Assembly: GCA_902792895.1 (NCBI GenBank)
Contig: CADBBK010000016.1
Coordinates: 1-54,325 of the forward strand
Source of the DNA: an uncultured Bacteroidales bacterium
Lineage (GTDB): Bacteria; Bacteroidota; Bacteroidia; Bacteroidales; Muribaculaceae
Length of the DNA: 54,325 bases
Reading direction: 5' to 3'
Shown here piece after piece: positions 23,229 to 33,660 of the stretch. The translations under genes were made by a program, and so were the position numbers. The first letter of the stretch is position 1; each line of letters begins with the position of its first letter. The notes under the pieces were generated by a model that was not told the DNA's origin, did not search any database, and worked only from the letters and a program-made list of their open reading frames with translations.

Positions 23229-24548
23229 TTAGACGTCCTCATCAGATTCATCGTCAGTCATCAGTCCGGAAAGTTTCTCCCTCAAGCGCTCCCAGCGGCT
23301 GCGACCAGAAGTCTTTTTAGGCTTGCGTTTGGACTCAGGCTCGGGGTCGGGTTCAGGCTCGGGGTCGGGGTTCACGGGACCTCTGAATACGAGACTATCG
23401 GCATACTTGTTGAGCTCGATGCAGGTCTCGCCGTCGGGAATCAGCTCGGCAGCCTTGGCAAGCAGTGCGAACACCTCGATGTACTCCATGCGGTTGATGC
23501 TCGAGTTGAGGATGTTGATCGAGAGCGGGTTCTGTCCCAAGCGCACCTTAATCTTGATGGTCTCTTCCATCTTCTGCTGCAAGCCACCCAGGTGGGCACC
23601 GCCACCGATGAGGATGATGCTCTGGATGTCGTTAGACGAAACGCCGGCATCGGCCAGTTGCTGGTTGATGTTGGCGATGATTTCTCCGGTGCGGGCACTG
23701 ATATAGTTGGCGGCCTCACGAGCGGGGATGCCCTCAATGACCACGTCGCTCACATTGCTCGGGTCAAGCGGGTTGTTGATGTTCTTCTTGACGTTCTCGG
23801 CGGTCTCCTCAAGCACATTCAGACCATTCATCACGTCACGCGTCAGGTTGCGTCCACCCAGGGGCAGGGTGTTGAGGAAGATGAGCGCCTTGTTCTTGTA
23901 GATGGAAACCGTCGTGGTCTCGGCACCCATGTCAACGAGCATGCAGCCCAGTTCACGGTCGCTCTCGCTCAGGATCTGCTCGGCGACAGCCAGGGGCGTT
24001 ACAATATAGTCCTTGGCAGGCACGCCGAAGGTCATCAGTCGGTTCAGGTTGAGCTTCAGTGCGGGTTTGGCCACAATCAGGTTGACCTTGATTTTTATGG
24101 ATGAACCAAACTGTCCTACGGGGTTGGTGGTTTCTACCTTGTCAACATAATAGGCGCGGGGCACGACATCCACGGTGTCATAGTTGCGCAGGGGGGTGCT
24201 GGTTGCCTCGTTGATGATGCGGTCAATCAGCTCCTTGGTGATGGACTCGGTGGAACCGACGCTGCGGTTCACCTCGCTCACGATGCTGTGCAGCGAGCGA
24301 CCACTCACGCCGAGGTAGACCTGCGTGATGCGGCCGTCGACCATTCCCTCGAGAGTCTTGAGAACGTGGTTGATGCCGCTCTTGATGTTCTCGACATTCT
24401 GTACGATACCGTATCTCACGCTATTGATATGCTTCTCCTCCTGGAGGTATCTAACGCTCAAGTATCCAGCCGATGTTTTCTCGGCGATGGCTCCAACGAT
24501 TTTGGAGCTTCCGATTTCAAGTGCTACGATATACTGGTTCTTTTCCAT
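23229..24548 (-). CDS. ftsA: cell-division actin-like protein FtsA
   Basis: This 439-residue actin-like ATPase anchors FtsZ to the membrane. The opening VALEIGSSKIVGAIAEK is the phosphate-1 loop, and IILIGGGAHLGGL is the late adenosine-binding loop. The C-terminal tail has an acidic/proline stretch and ends in a basic amphipathic helix (SRWERLREKLSGLM), the likely membrane-targeting sequence. Located between ftsQ and ftsZ, the standard order. Confidence 0.95.
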   Translation of the reverse strand: MEKNQYIVALEIGSSKIVGAIAEKTSAGYLSVRYLQEEKHINSVRYGIVQNVENIKSGINHVLKTLEGMVDGRITQVYLGVSGRSLHSIVSEVNRSVGSTESITKELIDRIINEATSTPLRNYDTVDVVPRAYYVDKVETTNPVGQFGSSIKIKVNLIVAKPALKLNLNRLMTFGVPAKDYIVTPLAVAEQILSESDRELGCMLVDMGAETTTVSIYKNKALIFLNTLPLGGRNLTRDVMNGLNVLEETAENVKKNINNPLDPSNVSDVVIEGIPAREAANYISARTGEIIANINQQLADAGVSSNDIQSIILIGGGAHLGGLQQKMEETIKIKVRLGQNPLSINILNSSINRMEYIEVFALLAKAAELIPDGETCIELNKYADSLVFRGPVNPDPEPEPDPEPESKRKPKKTSGRSRWERLREKLSGLMTDDESDEDV

Positions 24549-24586
24549 AAAAATGATTGAAAATATTTAATGAGTTTGTTCTATAT

Positions 24587-25546
24587 TTAGTTTGTTTTCT
24601 TGTTTGTCGTTTTCTTGTTGTCCTCTTGACCACCGCCACTCTTGTTTTGGTTATCATTCTTGGGCGTCTCGGCCTTGGGCTTGTCGTCAGCCTTGGGGGC
24701 CTCGGCCTGCGTTTGGGCCTGATTGTTCTTGTCGGGCAAGGAGACCGTCTCGAGGTCGGGAGCCTGCTCGTCATCATCGAGGTTGATCGGGAGGGACTCC
24801 TGGACCGCCTTGATGCGTCGGGTCGCTACCACCTGGTGGTTCCACTTGACCGAGATGGTGTCGTAGGTATTCCACCCCTTCTTGGGCATCACCTCGCGGT
24901 AGAAGAGTTTGAGCTTGGCAAACTTGTTCTCAAAGTCGGAGGCATTACCGATGTTCACCACATGGCCGCTGATGGCCGGCACGATGATGATGTTGTTGGT
25001 GTCACGCAGGCAGTACATCGTCACCAGCGAGTGCAGCAGCGAGTCCTTCTCGACATAGTCGATGAGCGGCAACAGACGCGTGGCGGGGTACTTGCGCGTG
25101 AAGTGTCCCTGCACCACGGGCACGTCGCTGTGGTAGTAGGCATTGGCCGACATGTGCTTGCCGGCGCGGTTCACATAGTAGGAACTCTCGCCGTCAAACA
25201 CCCTGAAGATGGGCACCAGCTGGCTCACGCGGATGAGCAGCCGTCCATTCTGGCACTTGACGATGTCGGCGCTCTCGAGGTAAGGCGACATTTTCAGTGC
25301 CTCCTCGATCTCGCTGGCATTGATGCGGCCCATGCTCTTACCTTCAAGAACAATGCCCTGGCTGCGCAGCTCGTCGATCACTCCGCTAGGAGTCACAAAC
25401 GACGTGCTGTCGGCATTGATGACCTCGACCTCGACTCGCGTGCATTTCTCATCCAGAGCCTTGTCACGGGCCCAGACGGTGCCGACGATGAGAGCCACCG
25501 TCAGCAGCACCAGAATGCCGTATTGAATCAGTCGTTTCACTGTCAT
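24587..25546 (-). CDS. ftsQ: cell-division protein FtsQ/DivIB
   Basis: This 319-residue bitopic protein has one N-terminal membrane helix (about 8-25) and a periplasmic POTRA-like domain (about 35-110) followed by an FtsQ-type beta domain (to about 240). The last 75 residues are low-complexity, rich in Gln, Lys, Asp and Asn (KADDKPKAETPKNDNQNK). Its start overlaps the murC stop by four bases. Primary sequence of FtsQ is poorly conserved, so position in the dcw operon is part of the evidence. Confidence 0.9.
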   Translation of the reverse strand: MTVKRLIQYGILVLLTVALIVGTVWARDKALDEKCTRVEVEVINADSTSFVTPSGVIDELRSQGIVLEGKSMGRINASEIEEALKMSPYLESADIVKCQNGRLLIRVSQLVPIFRVFDGESSYYVNRAGKHMSANAYYHSDVPVVQGHFTRKYPATRLLPLIDYVEKDSLLHSLVTMYCLRDTNNIIIVPAISGHVVNIGNASDFENKFAKLKLFYREVMPKKGWNTYDTISVKWNHQVVATRRIKAVQESLPINLDDDEQAPDLETVSLPDKNNQAQTQAEAPKADDKPKAETPKNDNQNKSGGGQEDNKKTTNKKTN

Positions 25547-26919
25547 TGTTTCTTGAATTCATCGCATATTTGAGGCAGCAGATTGGCGATATCGCCGGCA
25601 CCCGCTGTCAATAAAACGTCAAAATTACTCAAATGTATTGACTTAATCAAATTTTCTTTCGAGTAAATGCATTTTTTTGTGCTGGTGACCTGTTCGAGTA
25701 TCATTTCACTGGCCACTCCAGGGATGGGTTCCTCGCGTGCGGGGTAGATGGGCAACAGGATGACCTCATCGGCCAGAGACAGGGCCGAGGCGAACTCGGG
25801 AGCGAAGTCGCGCGTGCGCGTGTACAGGTGGGGCTGGAAGATGACCGTCAAGCGGCGGCCGGGATACAGGTCACGCACCGACGAGATGCTGGCGCGCAGT
25901 TCTCCCGGGTGATGGGCGTAATCGTCAATCATCACCTTGCCGTTGCGGCCGGGCTCCTTGAGCCAGAACTGGAAGCGGCGCTCGGCACCCAAGAAGGCGG
26001 CAATGGCTTCGCGCATCGCGTCGGCAGGCACGTCGATCAGGCGACAGGCTGCCATCGCAGCGATGGCGTTCTCGATGTTGATGTCCACAGGCACACCCAA
26101 CTTGATGTCGGCGATGCGCTCCCACGGCGTCACCAGGTCAAAGGTGATTTCGCCGTCACCCTTGCGGATTGCCTCGGCGTGGAAATCGCCCTCGTTGCGG
26201 CTGTAGGTATAGGTCTTCACATTCTCCCCTACCCTCGGCTTGAGGGCCAGGCCGGTGTGGACGATGAGTGCTCCGCCGGGCTGGATGAGTTCGGTGAAGT
26301 GTGCAAAGCTTTCCAGGTAGTTCTCGGCAGTGCCGTAGATGTCCAGGTGGTCGGGGTCGGTCGAGGTTACCACAGCCACATAGGGGCTCAGGTGATGGAA
26401 CGAGCGGTCAAACTCGTCGGCCTCGATGACCGAATAGGGGCTCGTCGAGGACAGCAGGAAATTGCTGTTGTAATTGCGCAGCACGCCGCCCAAGAAGGCG
26501 TTGCAGCCGATGCCTGAAGTGTGCAGGATGTGGGCTGCCATGCTCGAGGTCGTGGTTTTGCCATGGGTGCCGGCAAAGCACAGGCCGCGGGTGTGGGCAG
26601 TCACCACGCCCAACAGTGCGGCACGCTTCATCACCTTAAAGCCGTTCTCCCTGAAGTAAACCATTCCCTGGTGTGTGTCGGGCACAGCGGGGGTATAGAC
26701 CACCAGCGTGCGCTCGGGGTTACGGCAGTAGTCGGGAATGAGGGCAGGATCCTCGTCATAGTCGATGTGCACGCCCTCCTGCTCGAGTGCGTGTGTGAGA
26801 GGACTCGGTGTGCGGTCATAGCCGGCGATATGTTTTCCCTGGGCAAGGAAGTAGCGCTCCAGAGCAGCCATTCCGATGCCTCCGGCGCCAATAAAATACA
26901 GTGAATCAAACTCTTTCAT
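25543..26919 (-). CDS. murC: UDP-N-acetylmuramate--L-alanine ligase
   Basis: This 458-residue cytoplasmic ligase adds L-Ala to UDP-MurNAc with ATP. The N-terminal Rossmann domain shows YFIGAGGIGMAALERYF, the central domain has the P-loop FAGTHGKTTTSSM and the EADEFDRSF segment, and the C-terminal domain has IDDYAHHPGELRAS. Its 3-prime end is more AT-rich than the rest. It overlaps ftsQ by four bases and lies 44 bases after murG. Confidence 0.96.
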   Translation of the reverse strand: MKEFDSLYFIGAGGIGMAALERYFLAQGKHIAGYDRTPSPLTHALEQEGVHIDYDEDPALIPDYCRNPERTLVVYTPAVPDTHQGMVYFRENGFKVMKRAALLGVVTAHTRGLCFAGTHGKTTTSSMAAHILHTSGIGCNAFLGGVLRNYNSNFLLSSTSPYSVIEADEFDRSFHHLSPYVAVVTSTDPDHLDIYGTAENYLESFAHFTELIQPGGALIVHTGLALKPRVGENVKTYTYSRNEGDFHAEAIRKGDGEITFDLVTPWERIADIKLGVPVDINIENAIAAMAACRLIDVPADAMREAIAAFLGAERRFQFWLKEPGRNGKVMIDDYAHHPGELRASISSVRDLYPGRRLTVIFQPHLYTRTRDFAPEFASALSLADEVILLPIYPAREEPIPGVASEMILEQVTSTKKCIYSKENLIKSIHLSNFDVLLTAGAGDIANLLPQICDEFKKQ

Positions 26920-26963
26920 TCTTTCTATTTATTTCTAGTGTTGAGATTATGGGGTGTATTGAT

Positions 26964-28085
26964 TTATTTCCTGTCAATGATTTTCTCGGCCTCATCGACG
27001 ATGCGCTCAGCAGCATCACGCAGCGCCATCTGCTGCACATTATGGCTCAGCGTGGCTGTCATCTCCTCATCGACAACCGTCGAGAGCATCGTGCTCACCA
27101 GGCGGGACGACGCTTCGGCATCGGTGACCATCATGGCGGCATCACGGTTGACCAGGGCCATGGCGTTCTTGGTCTGATGGTCCTCAGCCACATTGGGCGA
27201 GGGAACCAGAATGACCGCCTTGCCCAGCAACTGCAGTTCCGAGATGGAACTTGCTCCGGCACGCGAGACGACGAGGTCGGCAGCGCGGTAGGCCATGTCC
27301 ATGTTGCTGATGAAGGGCATCTGGACCACGTTCTTCACGCCCGAGGCCTCCAGCGCCTCACGGCACGGCTGGTCATAGAGTTTGCCGGTCTGCCAGATGA
27401 CCTGTACGCCGTAGGTCTCGCCGATTTCCTTCAGACCCTGGATGATGGCGTTGTTGATGGTGCGGGCTCCCAGGCTGCCACCGATGATGAGGATGGTCTT
27501 CTTGTTGGGGTCGGCACCCATGGCCTGGCGGGCCTGCTCGGGTGTGGCACCGCAGTCGAGCAGGTTGCGCCTCACGGGGTTGCCGGTGAGCACAATCCTA
27601 TCCTCGGGGAAGAAGCGCTCCATGCCCTCATAGGCAACACAGATGCAGTCGGCCTTGGAGGCCAGCAGTTTGTTGGTCACGCCGGCATAGGAGTTCTGCT
27701 CCTGCAACAAGGTGGGTATGCCCTGTTTCTGGGCCTCCTTGAGCATGGGGCCGCTGGCATAACCACCCACACCGATGGCGATGTCGGGCTTGAAATCCTT
27801 GAGTATCTTGCGGGCCAGCGTCATGCTCTTGAACAAGCGGGCCAGCACCTTGAAATTGCGCAACAGGTGCTTGCGGTCAAAGCCGCTGACCGGCAGACCG
27901 ATGATGTTAAAGCCCGCAGCGGGCACCTTCTCCATCTCCATGCGGCCCTCGGCACCGACAAACAGGATCTTGGCGTCGGGGTGACGGCGCCTCATTTCGT
28001 TGGCAATGGACAGGGCGGGAAAGATGTGTCCTCCAGTTCCGCCACCGCTGACCAGGACTTTGAGTTGTTTTTTACTTCCAGACAT
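26964..28085 (-). CDS. murG: lipid II synthase (GlcNAc transferase)
   Basis: I choose ATG 28085 (373 residues: MSGSKKQLKVLVSGGG), since an upstream start at 28118 would overlap ftsW more deeply. Lipid I is converted to lipid II at the inner face of the membrane. VLVSGGGTGGHIFPALSIAN is the N-terminal glycine loop, and SLGARTINNAI and SRAGASSISELQLLGKAVILVP are the UDP-GlcNAc binding region. It overlaps the ftsW stop by 14 bases, so translation is coupled. Confidence 0.94.
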   Translation of the reverse strand: MSGSKKQLKVLVSGGGTGGHIFPALSIANEMRRRHPDAKILFVGAEGRMEMEKVPAAGFNIIGLPVSGFDRKHLLRNFKVLARLFKSMTLARKILKDFKPDIAIGVGGYASGPMLKEAQKQGIPTLLQEQNSYAGVTNKLLASKADCICVAYEGMERFFPEDRIVLTGNPVRRNLLDCGATPEQARQAMGADPNKKTILIIGGSLGARTINNAIIQGLKEIGETYGVQVIWQTGKLYDQPCREALEASGVKNVVQMPFISNMDMAYRAADLVVSRAGASSISELQLLGKAVILVPSPNVAEDHQTKNAMALVNRDAAMMVTDAEASSRLVSTMLSTVVDEEMTATLSHNVQQMALRDAAERIVDEAEKIIDRK

Positions 28086-29445
28086 TTTTAACAGGTATTT
28101 CGGTTGGGTTGACGGCATCCAGACCCTCGATTTCGGAGGTCGCGACAGCCTTGTTATTCTTGTTGCCGTAGTTGGCGATGGTGCGGCTCACGCTCAGCAT
28201 CACGCCAAAGGCGATACTAATCACGATAATCGACGTACCGCCCTTGGAAATGAGCGGCAGGGGCTGTCCCGAAACGGGGAACACGCCCACATTGATGGCC
28301 ATGTGGAACAGCGCCTGGAACGTGATAAACGATGCCATGCCGATGACCAGCAGCGATGGCAGTACGCGCTTGCTGCGCCGCACAATCATCGCGGCACGTC
28401 CCAGCAATGAGAGGTAGAGCAGCATCACTAACATGCCGCCCAAGAAGAATCCCAGTTCCTCGACGATAATCGAGTAGATATAGTCACTGAAAGCCAGCGG
28501 CAGGCGGCTGCACTCTCGCGACTTGCCCACTCCCACGCCGAGCAAACCACCATGGGCCTGAGCCATGCGTGAGAACATCTCCTGCTGGTTCTTGGTGGTG
28601 ATGGGCCTATAAACCAGTGAATCGCGGTTCATCCACTCCTTGATACGCTTGACCCAAGTACTTTGGCGGCCAAAACCGGATTTTGCAGTTCCCTGTTGAG
28701 CTGTTGACACGGTAACCATGTCATCGACAGCGTCCCCGTTTGCCGGCGCTTCGACCTTCCACTCGCTGAGGACTTCGTCTTTCTTCTCGTTATTGCTCTT
28801 GATGATATAGAAGAAACCCAGCATGACGCCGAAGAAGACCATCAGGATGCCAATCTTCTTGAAGCGGGCACCGCCGATGAGCAGCATCGAACCGCTGATG
28901 GAGATCAGCAGCAGCGTGTTGGTCAAGCCACTCTGAATCATCAGGGCGCCATACAATGCGACGGCACATGCCGCAATCACCATACCCTTGTTAGTGATGT
29001 CCTGATTCTTCTGCGACTTGGCGAAGATATAGGACAACAGGGTGACTATCGACAATTTGGCCAACTCGGCTGGCTGCAAGGTCAGCAATCCAGGGATGAG
29101 GGTCATTGCACGGCGTGCACCGTTGATGGTCTGTCCGAAGAACATGACATACACCAAGGTCACGACCGTGAACATGGCAAGTCCCGGCACCATGGCGTAA
29201 AGGAACGAGGGTTTGTTGTAATCGACGCGCTGGAGCAGCAGGACGCACGCCAGACCGATGCCCAAGAAGATGCACTGCTTGATGATGGGCATATAGATGC
29301 CCTGGCTGGCGATTTCCCGGCTCGAAGCGCTGTAGCTCTCTACAATCGAGATGAGCAGGAGCATGATGTAGATGCCCCAAATCCAGGGATCGCCATGCTT
29401 CTGCGATATCTCATTGTAGCGGTTGGTTTTCTCACTCGGTGACAT
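28072..29445 (-). CDS. ftsW: FtsW/SEDS-family septal peptidoglycan polymerase
   Basis: This 457-residue SEDS protein has about ten membrane helices. It carries family landmarks such as GARRAMTLIPGLLTLQPAELAKL, a large extracytoplasmic loop (about 215-300), then QAHGGLLGVGVGKSRE and GVFPVSGQPLPLISKGGTSI. FtsW pairs with the FtsI-type PBP in the same operon to polymerise septal wall from lipid II. A short charged C-terminus follows the last helix. Confidence 0.93.
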   Translation of the reverse strand: MSPSEKTNRYNEISQKHGDPWIWGIYIMLLLISIVESYSASSREIASQGIYMPIIKQCIFLGIGLACVLLLQRVDYNKPSFLYAMVPGLAMFTVVTLVYVMFFGQTINGARRAMTLIPGLLTLQPAELAKLSIVTLLSYIFAKSQKNQDITNKGMVIAACAVALYGALMIQSGLTNTLLLISISGSMLLIGGARFKKIGILMVFFGVMLGFFYIIKSNNEKKDEVLSEWKVEAPANGDAVDDMVTVSTAQQGTAKSGFGRQSTWVKRIKEWMNRDSLVYRPITTKNQQEMFSRMAQAHGGLLGVGVGKSRECSRLPLAFSDYIYSIIVEELGFFLGGMLVMLLYLSLLGRAAMIVRRSKRVLPSLLVIGMASFITFQALFHMAINVGVFPVSGQPLPLISKGGTSIIVISIAFGVMLSVSRTIANYGNKNNKAVATSEIEGLDAVNPTEIPVKNVWK

Positions 29446-29508
29446 AGTAGTAATGAATGTTTAGTGGGGTGGAATATAGTTGAATGAGTAATCTGATAAC
29501 TGCTATAA

Positions 29509-30858
29509 TTAATTGTTTTTCATCTGCTTAACACACTCCTTGAACTGGTTGCCACGGTCGGCCATGCCGTTGAACAGGTCAAAGCTGGCGCAGCACGGCG
29601 ACAACAGCACGGTGTGGCCATTGCGGGCCAGACTGCGGCACTTGTCCATACACTCGGGCATGCTCGAGGCATCGGTCACGACAGGCACCTTGCCGTCAAA
29701 GAAGGCGTGCAGCTTGGCATTGTCCTTGCCCAGGCAGACGATGGCAGTGACCTTCTGCTTGACCAAGGGCTCAATCTGGCTGTAGTCGTTGCCCTTGTCA
29801 ATGCCGCCCAGGATGAGCACACACGGCTCATTGACACTCTCGAGCGCATACCAGCAGGCATCGACATTGGTGGCCTTGCTGTCGTTGATGTAGCGCACAC
29901 CGTCGACCGTATCGACATACTCCAGGCGGTGAGGCACAGCCTCAAAGTCGGCCAGCGCCTCGCGGATGACGTCCTTGCGGATGTCGAACACCTGTGCCGA
30001 CAAGCCTGCCGCCATGGTGTTATAGACGTTGTGCAGGCCCTTGAGCGCCAACTCGTCACGGGGGATATCCCAGCGGTCACCGTCCACGTTGAAGTTGAGC
30101 ACACCCTGGTGCACCCATGCGGCACAGCGGTCATCATCGTCGCCGGTGAAGCTCAACAGCCTCGACTCGAGATGGTGCTGGCGCAGTTGTGCAGCGATGA
30201 TGGGATCGTTCTGCCAGAAGATGAACGAGTCGTCACCGGTCTGGTTGCGGGTGATGCGGAACTTGGCAGCGGCATAATTCTCCATCTTGTAGTCGTAGCG
30301 GTCCAAGTGGTCGGGCGTGATGTTGAGCAGCACGGCCACATTGGCCTTGAACTCATACATGTTGTCGAGCTGGAAACTGCTCAACTCGATGATGTACACA
30401 TCGTGGTGCTCGGTGGCCACCTGCAGCGCCAGGCTGCGGCCCACGTTACCGGCCAGGCCCACGTTCATGCCCGCCTTCTTGAAGATGTGATAGGTAAGTT
30501 TGGTTGTCGTGGTCTTGCCGTTGCTGCCAGTGATGCACACCATCTTGGCATCGGTGTAACGGCCGGCAAACTCAATCTCGCTCACGATGGGGATGCCGCG
30601 CTCAATGGCCTGCGCCACCATGGGAGCCGTGTCGGGGATACCGGGGCTCTTGATGATCTCATCGGCATTGAGGATTTTCTCGGGCGTGTGTCCGCCTTCC
30701 TCCCAGGCCACACCATACTTGTCGAGCAAGTCCTTGTAAGCCTGGCCGATGTTACCCGCGTCGCTCAGCCACACGTCCATGCCCTTGACCTTGGCCAGGA
30801 CTGCTGCTCCGGCGCCGCTCTCGCCGCCACCCAATACTATTATTCGTTTAGTTGTCAT
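29509..30858 (-). CDS. murD: UDP-N-acetylmuramoylalanine--D-glutamate ligase
   Basis: Start ATG 30858 (449 residues, MTTKRIIVLGGG) is preferred to a TTG at 30867. The enzyme adds D-Glu. IIVLGGGESGAGAAVLAK is the UDP-binding loop, CITGSNGKTTTTKL is the ATP P-loop, and YINDSKATN is the conserved ligand motif. Gap to mraY is 33 bases. Normal length. Confidence 0.96.
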   Translation of the reverse strand: MTTKRIIVLGGGESGAGAAVLAKVKGMDVWLSDAGNIGQAYKDLLDKYGVAWEEGGHTPEKILNADEIIKSPGIPDTAPMVAQAIERGIPIVSEIEFAGRYTDAKMVCITGSNGKTTTTKLTYHIFKKAGMNVGLAGNVGRSLALQVATEHHDVYIIELSSFQLDNMYEFKANVAVLLNITPDHLDRYDYKMENYAAAKFRITRNQTGDDSFIFWQNDPIIAAQLRQHHLESRLLSFTGDDDDRCAAWVHQGVLNFNVDGDRWDIPRDELALKGLHNVYNTMAAGLSAQVFDIRKDVIREALADFEAVPHRLEYVDTVDGVRYINDSKATNVDACWYALESVNEPCVLILGGIDKGNDYSQIEPLVKQKVTAIVCLGKDNAKLHAFFDGKVPVVTDASSMPECMDKCRSLARNGHTVLLSPCCASFDLFNGMADRGNQFKECVKQMKNN

Positions 30859-30891
30859 AGTGTCCAATTCAATCAGTTTATCTCTACAGGG

Positions 30892-32151
30892 TTATCGTAT
30901 CTTGAGTGTCACAAACGTCAAAGCCGCCAGCAGGATGCTGACCAGGAAGAAACGCATCACAATCTTAGACTCCGGAATGCGGTGGTCGGGCGTCTTGATT
31001 TTGTAATCCCAAGTGAGTTTGGCCGGATCGGCAGTGAAGTGGTGATGCAGCGGCGTCATCTTGAACAAGCGCATGTTCTTGCCCTTGTGACGCTTGACGT
31101 ACCACACCTGACAGATGACCGACAATTCCTCGACGAGGAAGATACCGCACAGCAGGGGGATGAGCCACTCCTTGCGGATGAGCACGGCAAACACAGCAAT
31201 GATACCTCCCAGACACAGGCTACCCGTGTCGCCCATGAAGACCTGGGCAGGATAGGAATTGTACCACAGGAAGCCGATGGTCGCTCCGATGAATGCCGCG
31301 GCATACACTACCAGTTCACTGCTATCCGGGATGTACATGATGTTCAGGTAAGAACTGTAGATGACGTTACCTCCCAGATAGCACATGATCGCTAGGGCGA
31401 CTCCGATGATTGCCGATGTTCCTGTAGCGAGTCCATCCACACCGTCGGTCAAGTTAGCACCATTGCTCACAGCGGTGATGACAAAGATGGTCACCAGGAT
31501 GAACAGAATCCAACCGCCCATCTGCTTGTACTTGCCCATCCAGCCCGTGAAGTAGGCATAGTCGAAGTTGTGGTTCTTGACGAAGGGCAAGGTGGTCTTG
31601 GTGGCCTTAACCGCCTGTGACTTGTGGATTTCCACCAGTTCGGGCGTCTCGTTGCGGTTGGTCACATGCACTTCCTCGTTCATGACGATGGCCGGGCTCA
31701 GATACATGGTCAGACCCACGATGAGTCCCAGACCCACCTGGCCGACAATCTTGAACTTGCCCTTGAGGCCCTCCTTGTTGTGGTGGAAGACCTTGATGTA
31801 GTCATCGGCAAAGCCCAGAGCGCCGCACCACAGGGTGGAGACAATCATGAGCAGCATGTAGATGTTGTTGAGCTTGCCCAGCAACAGGATGGGCACCATG
31901 ATCGAGATGATGATGATGATACCACCCATCGTGGGCGTACCCTGCTTGGCCGAGTTGCCACCCAGCTTCTCCTCACGCTCCTTGTCACACATCTGGCGCT
32001 CCTTGAGTTTGAAGATGATGCGGCGACCGATCACGATGCCGATAAACAGCGACAGGATGAATGCAAATCCCGACCTGAAGGTGATGTAATCAAACAGTCG
32101 TGCTCCCGGCACATGGTACTGCTGCAGGAAGTGGAAAAGATGATATAACAT
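30892..32151 (-). CDS. mraY: phospho-MurNAc-pentapeptide transferase
   Basis: This 419-residue polytopic enzyme makes lipid I on undecaprenyl phosphate. Motifs include GFADDYIKVFHHNKEG (DD catalytic pair), NLTDGVDGLATG and the HHHF-type block MTPLHHHFTADP. An expanded loop (about 140-200, EEVHVTNRNETPELVE) is longer than in E. coli, which is usual in Bacteroidota. Part of the dcw operon. Confidence 0.96.
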   Translation of the reverse strand: MLYHLFHFLQQYHVPGARLFDYITFRSGFAFILSLFIGIVIGRRIIFKLKERQMCDKEREEKLGGNSAKQGTPTMGGIIIIISIMVPILLLGKLNNIYMLLMIVSTLWCGALGFADDYIKVFHHNKEGLKGKFKIVGQVGLGLIVGLTMYLSPAIVMNEEVHVTNRNETPELVEIHKSQAVKATKTTLPFVKNHNFDYAYFTGWMGKYKQMGGWILFILVTIFVITAVSNGANLTDGVDGLATGTSAIIGVALAIMCYLGGNVIYSSYLNIMYIPDSSELVVYAAAFIGATIGFLWYNSYPAQVFMGDTGSLCLGGIIAVFAVLIRKEWLIPLLCGIFLVEELSVICQVWYVKRHKGKNMRLFKMTPLHHHFTADPAKLTWDYKIKTPDHRIPESKIVMRFFLVSILLAALTFVTLKIR

Positions 32152-32185
32152 GACGTTTCAGTATGTTTAAGTTGTTAATATTCAG

Positions 32186-33646
32186 TTATTTCTCGCCAGC
32201 ATACACTTGGGCAATCTCCTCGCGGTCGTCGAAGTGGTGCTTGACGTGGTTGATCTCCTGGTAGTCCTCATGACCCTTGCCGGCCACGAGCACGACATCG
32301 CCGGCCTGAGCCAACTGGCAGGCTGTGCGGATAGCCTGACGGCGGTCGGTGATGATGAGCGTGACGGGACGCTTTTCATCGGGCAGACCGGTCTCCATCT
32401 CACGCAGGATGGCGTCGGGGTCCTCGGTGCGCGGGTTGTCGCTAGTGAGGACGACACGGTCGCTGCGCAGGGCAGCCTCGCGCGCCATAATGGGACGCTT
32501 GCCGCGGTCACGGTCGCCGCCGCAGCCGCACACGGTGATGATGTGGCCGTTGGTGCCCACCACCTCGCGGATGGTGTCAAGCACGTTGACCAGGGCGTCG
32601 GGCGTGTGGGCATAATCGACGATTGCCGTATAGCCGCGGGGTGAACGCATCGTCTGGAAGCGTCCAGCCACAGGTTCGAGCAGGCTCATCTTCACGAGCA
32701 CCTCCTGCGGGTCGAAGCCCAACAGCAACGAGGCGCCATAGACCGACAACAGATTGTAGGCATTGAAACGGCCCGTGAACAGCACCTCGACCTGATTGCC
32801 GTTGAGTTCGAGCGTGGTACCGTCGAGACGCGACTCGACGATGCGGCCCTTGTAGTCGGCCATCGAACGCAACGAGTAGCGGTACTTGGCGGCACGGGTG
32901 TTCTGCAGCATCACCTCGCCCACCTTGTCATCGGCATTGACCAGGGCAAAGGCCCCCTCGGGCAGGGCGTCAAAGAACATCTTCTTGGCGGCAATGTAGT
33001 TGTCGACCGTCTTGTGGAAGTCCATGTGGTCACGCGTCAGGTTGGTGAAAATGCCGCCAGCAAAGGTGATGCCCTCGATGCGGCGCTGCACGCACGCGTG
33101 GGAGCTGACCTCCATGAAGGCATACTCGCACCCGGCCTGCACCATCTCGTACAACAGGCGGTTGAGGGTGAGGTGATCGGGGGTGGTCTGCTTGGCGTCC
33201 TGCTCAACGGTGTCGATGATGTTCTTCACCGTGGACAGCAAGCCGGCCTTGTGCCCCATGAGGCGTGCCATCTCGTAGAGGAGCGTGGCGGTCGTGGTCT
33301 TGCCATTGGTACCGGTGACACCCACCAGACGCAGGCATCGTGAGGGATGGTCAAACCACTCGTCGGCCAGACGGGCCAGAGCGATTACGCCTTTCTCGAC
33401 TTGTATGTAGGTGACCTGGTCATCAAGCGTTGCGGGCATGTCCTCGCAAACGATGGCGCGGGCGCCTGCTGCCACAACATCGGGGATGAAACGGTGGGAA
33501 TCCACTGCAACCCCCTTGAGGGCAACGAACATCACACCCTCGCGGGCTTGACGCGAATCGTTGATCAGGTCAGTAATGTCAACATCGGTATCCCCAACCA
33601 CCTGCAGCGGCTGGATGGACGATAACAGTTGTGATAGTTTCTTCAT
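32186..33646 (-). CDS. murE: UDP-MurNAc-tripeptide synthetase, meso-DAP type
   Basis: This 486-residue ligase adds the third residue of the stem peptide. GVTGTNGKTTTATLLYEMA is the P-loop; LTSDNPRTEDPDAIL contains DNPR, the signature for meso-diaminopimelate rather than lysine. DapF in this window fits. Located between mraY and ftsI. Confidence 0.96.
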   Translation of the reverse strand: MKKLSQLLSSIQPLQVVGDTDVDITDLINDSRQAREGVMFVALKGVAVDSHRFIPDVVAAGARAIVCEDMPATLDDQVTYIQVEKGVIALARLADEWFDHPSRCLRLVGVTGTNGKTTTATLLYEMARLMGHKAGLLSTVKNIIDTVEQDAKQTTPDHLTLNRLLYEMVQAGCEYAFMEVSSHACVQRRIEGITFAGGIFTNLTRDHMDFHKTVDNYIAAKKMFFDALPEGAFALVNADDKVGEVMLQNTRAAKYRYSLRSMADYKGRIVESRLDGTTLELNGNQVEVLFTGRFNAYNLLSVYGASLLLGFDPQEVLVKMSLLEPVAGRFQTMRSPRGYTAIVDYAHTPDALVNVLDTIREVVGTNGHIITVCGCGGDRDRGKRPIMAREAALRSDRVVLTSDNPRTEDPDAILREMETGLPDEKRPVTLIITDRRQAIRTACQLAQAGDVVLVAGKGHEDYQEINHVKHHFDDREEIAQVYAGEK

Positions 33647-33660
33647 GTGTCTGTCTTGAT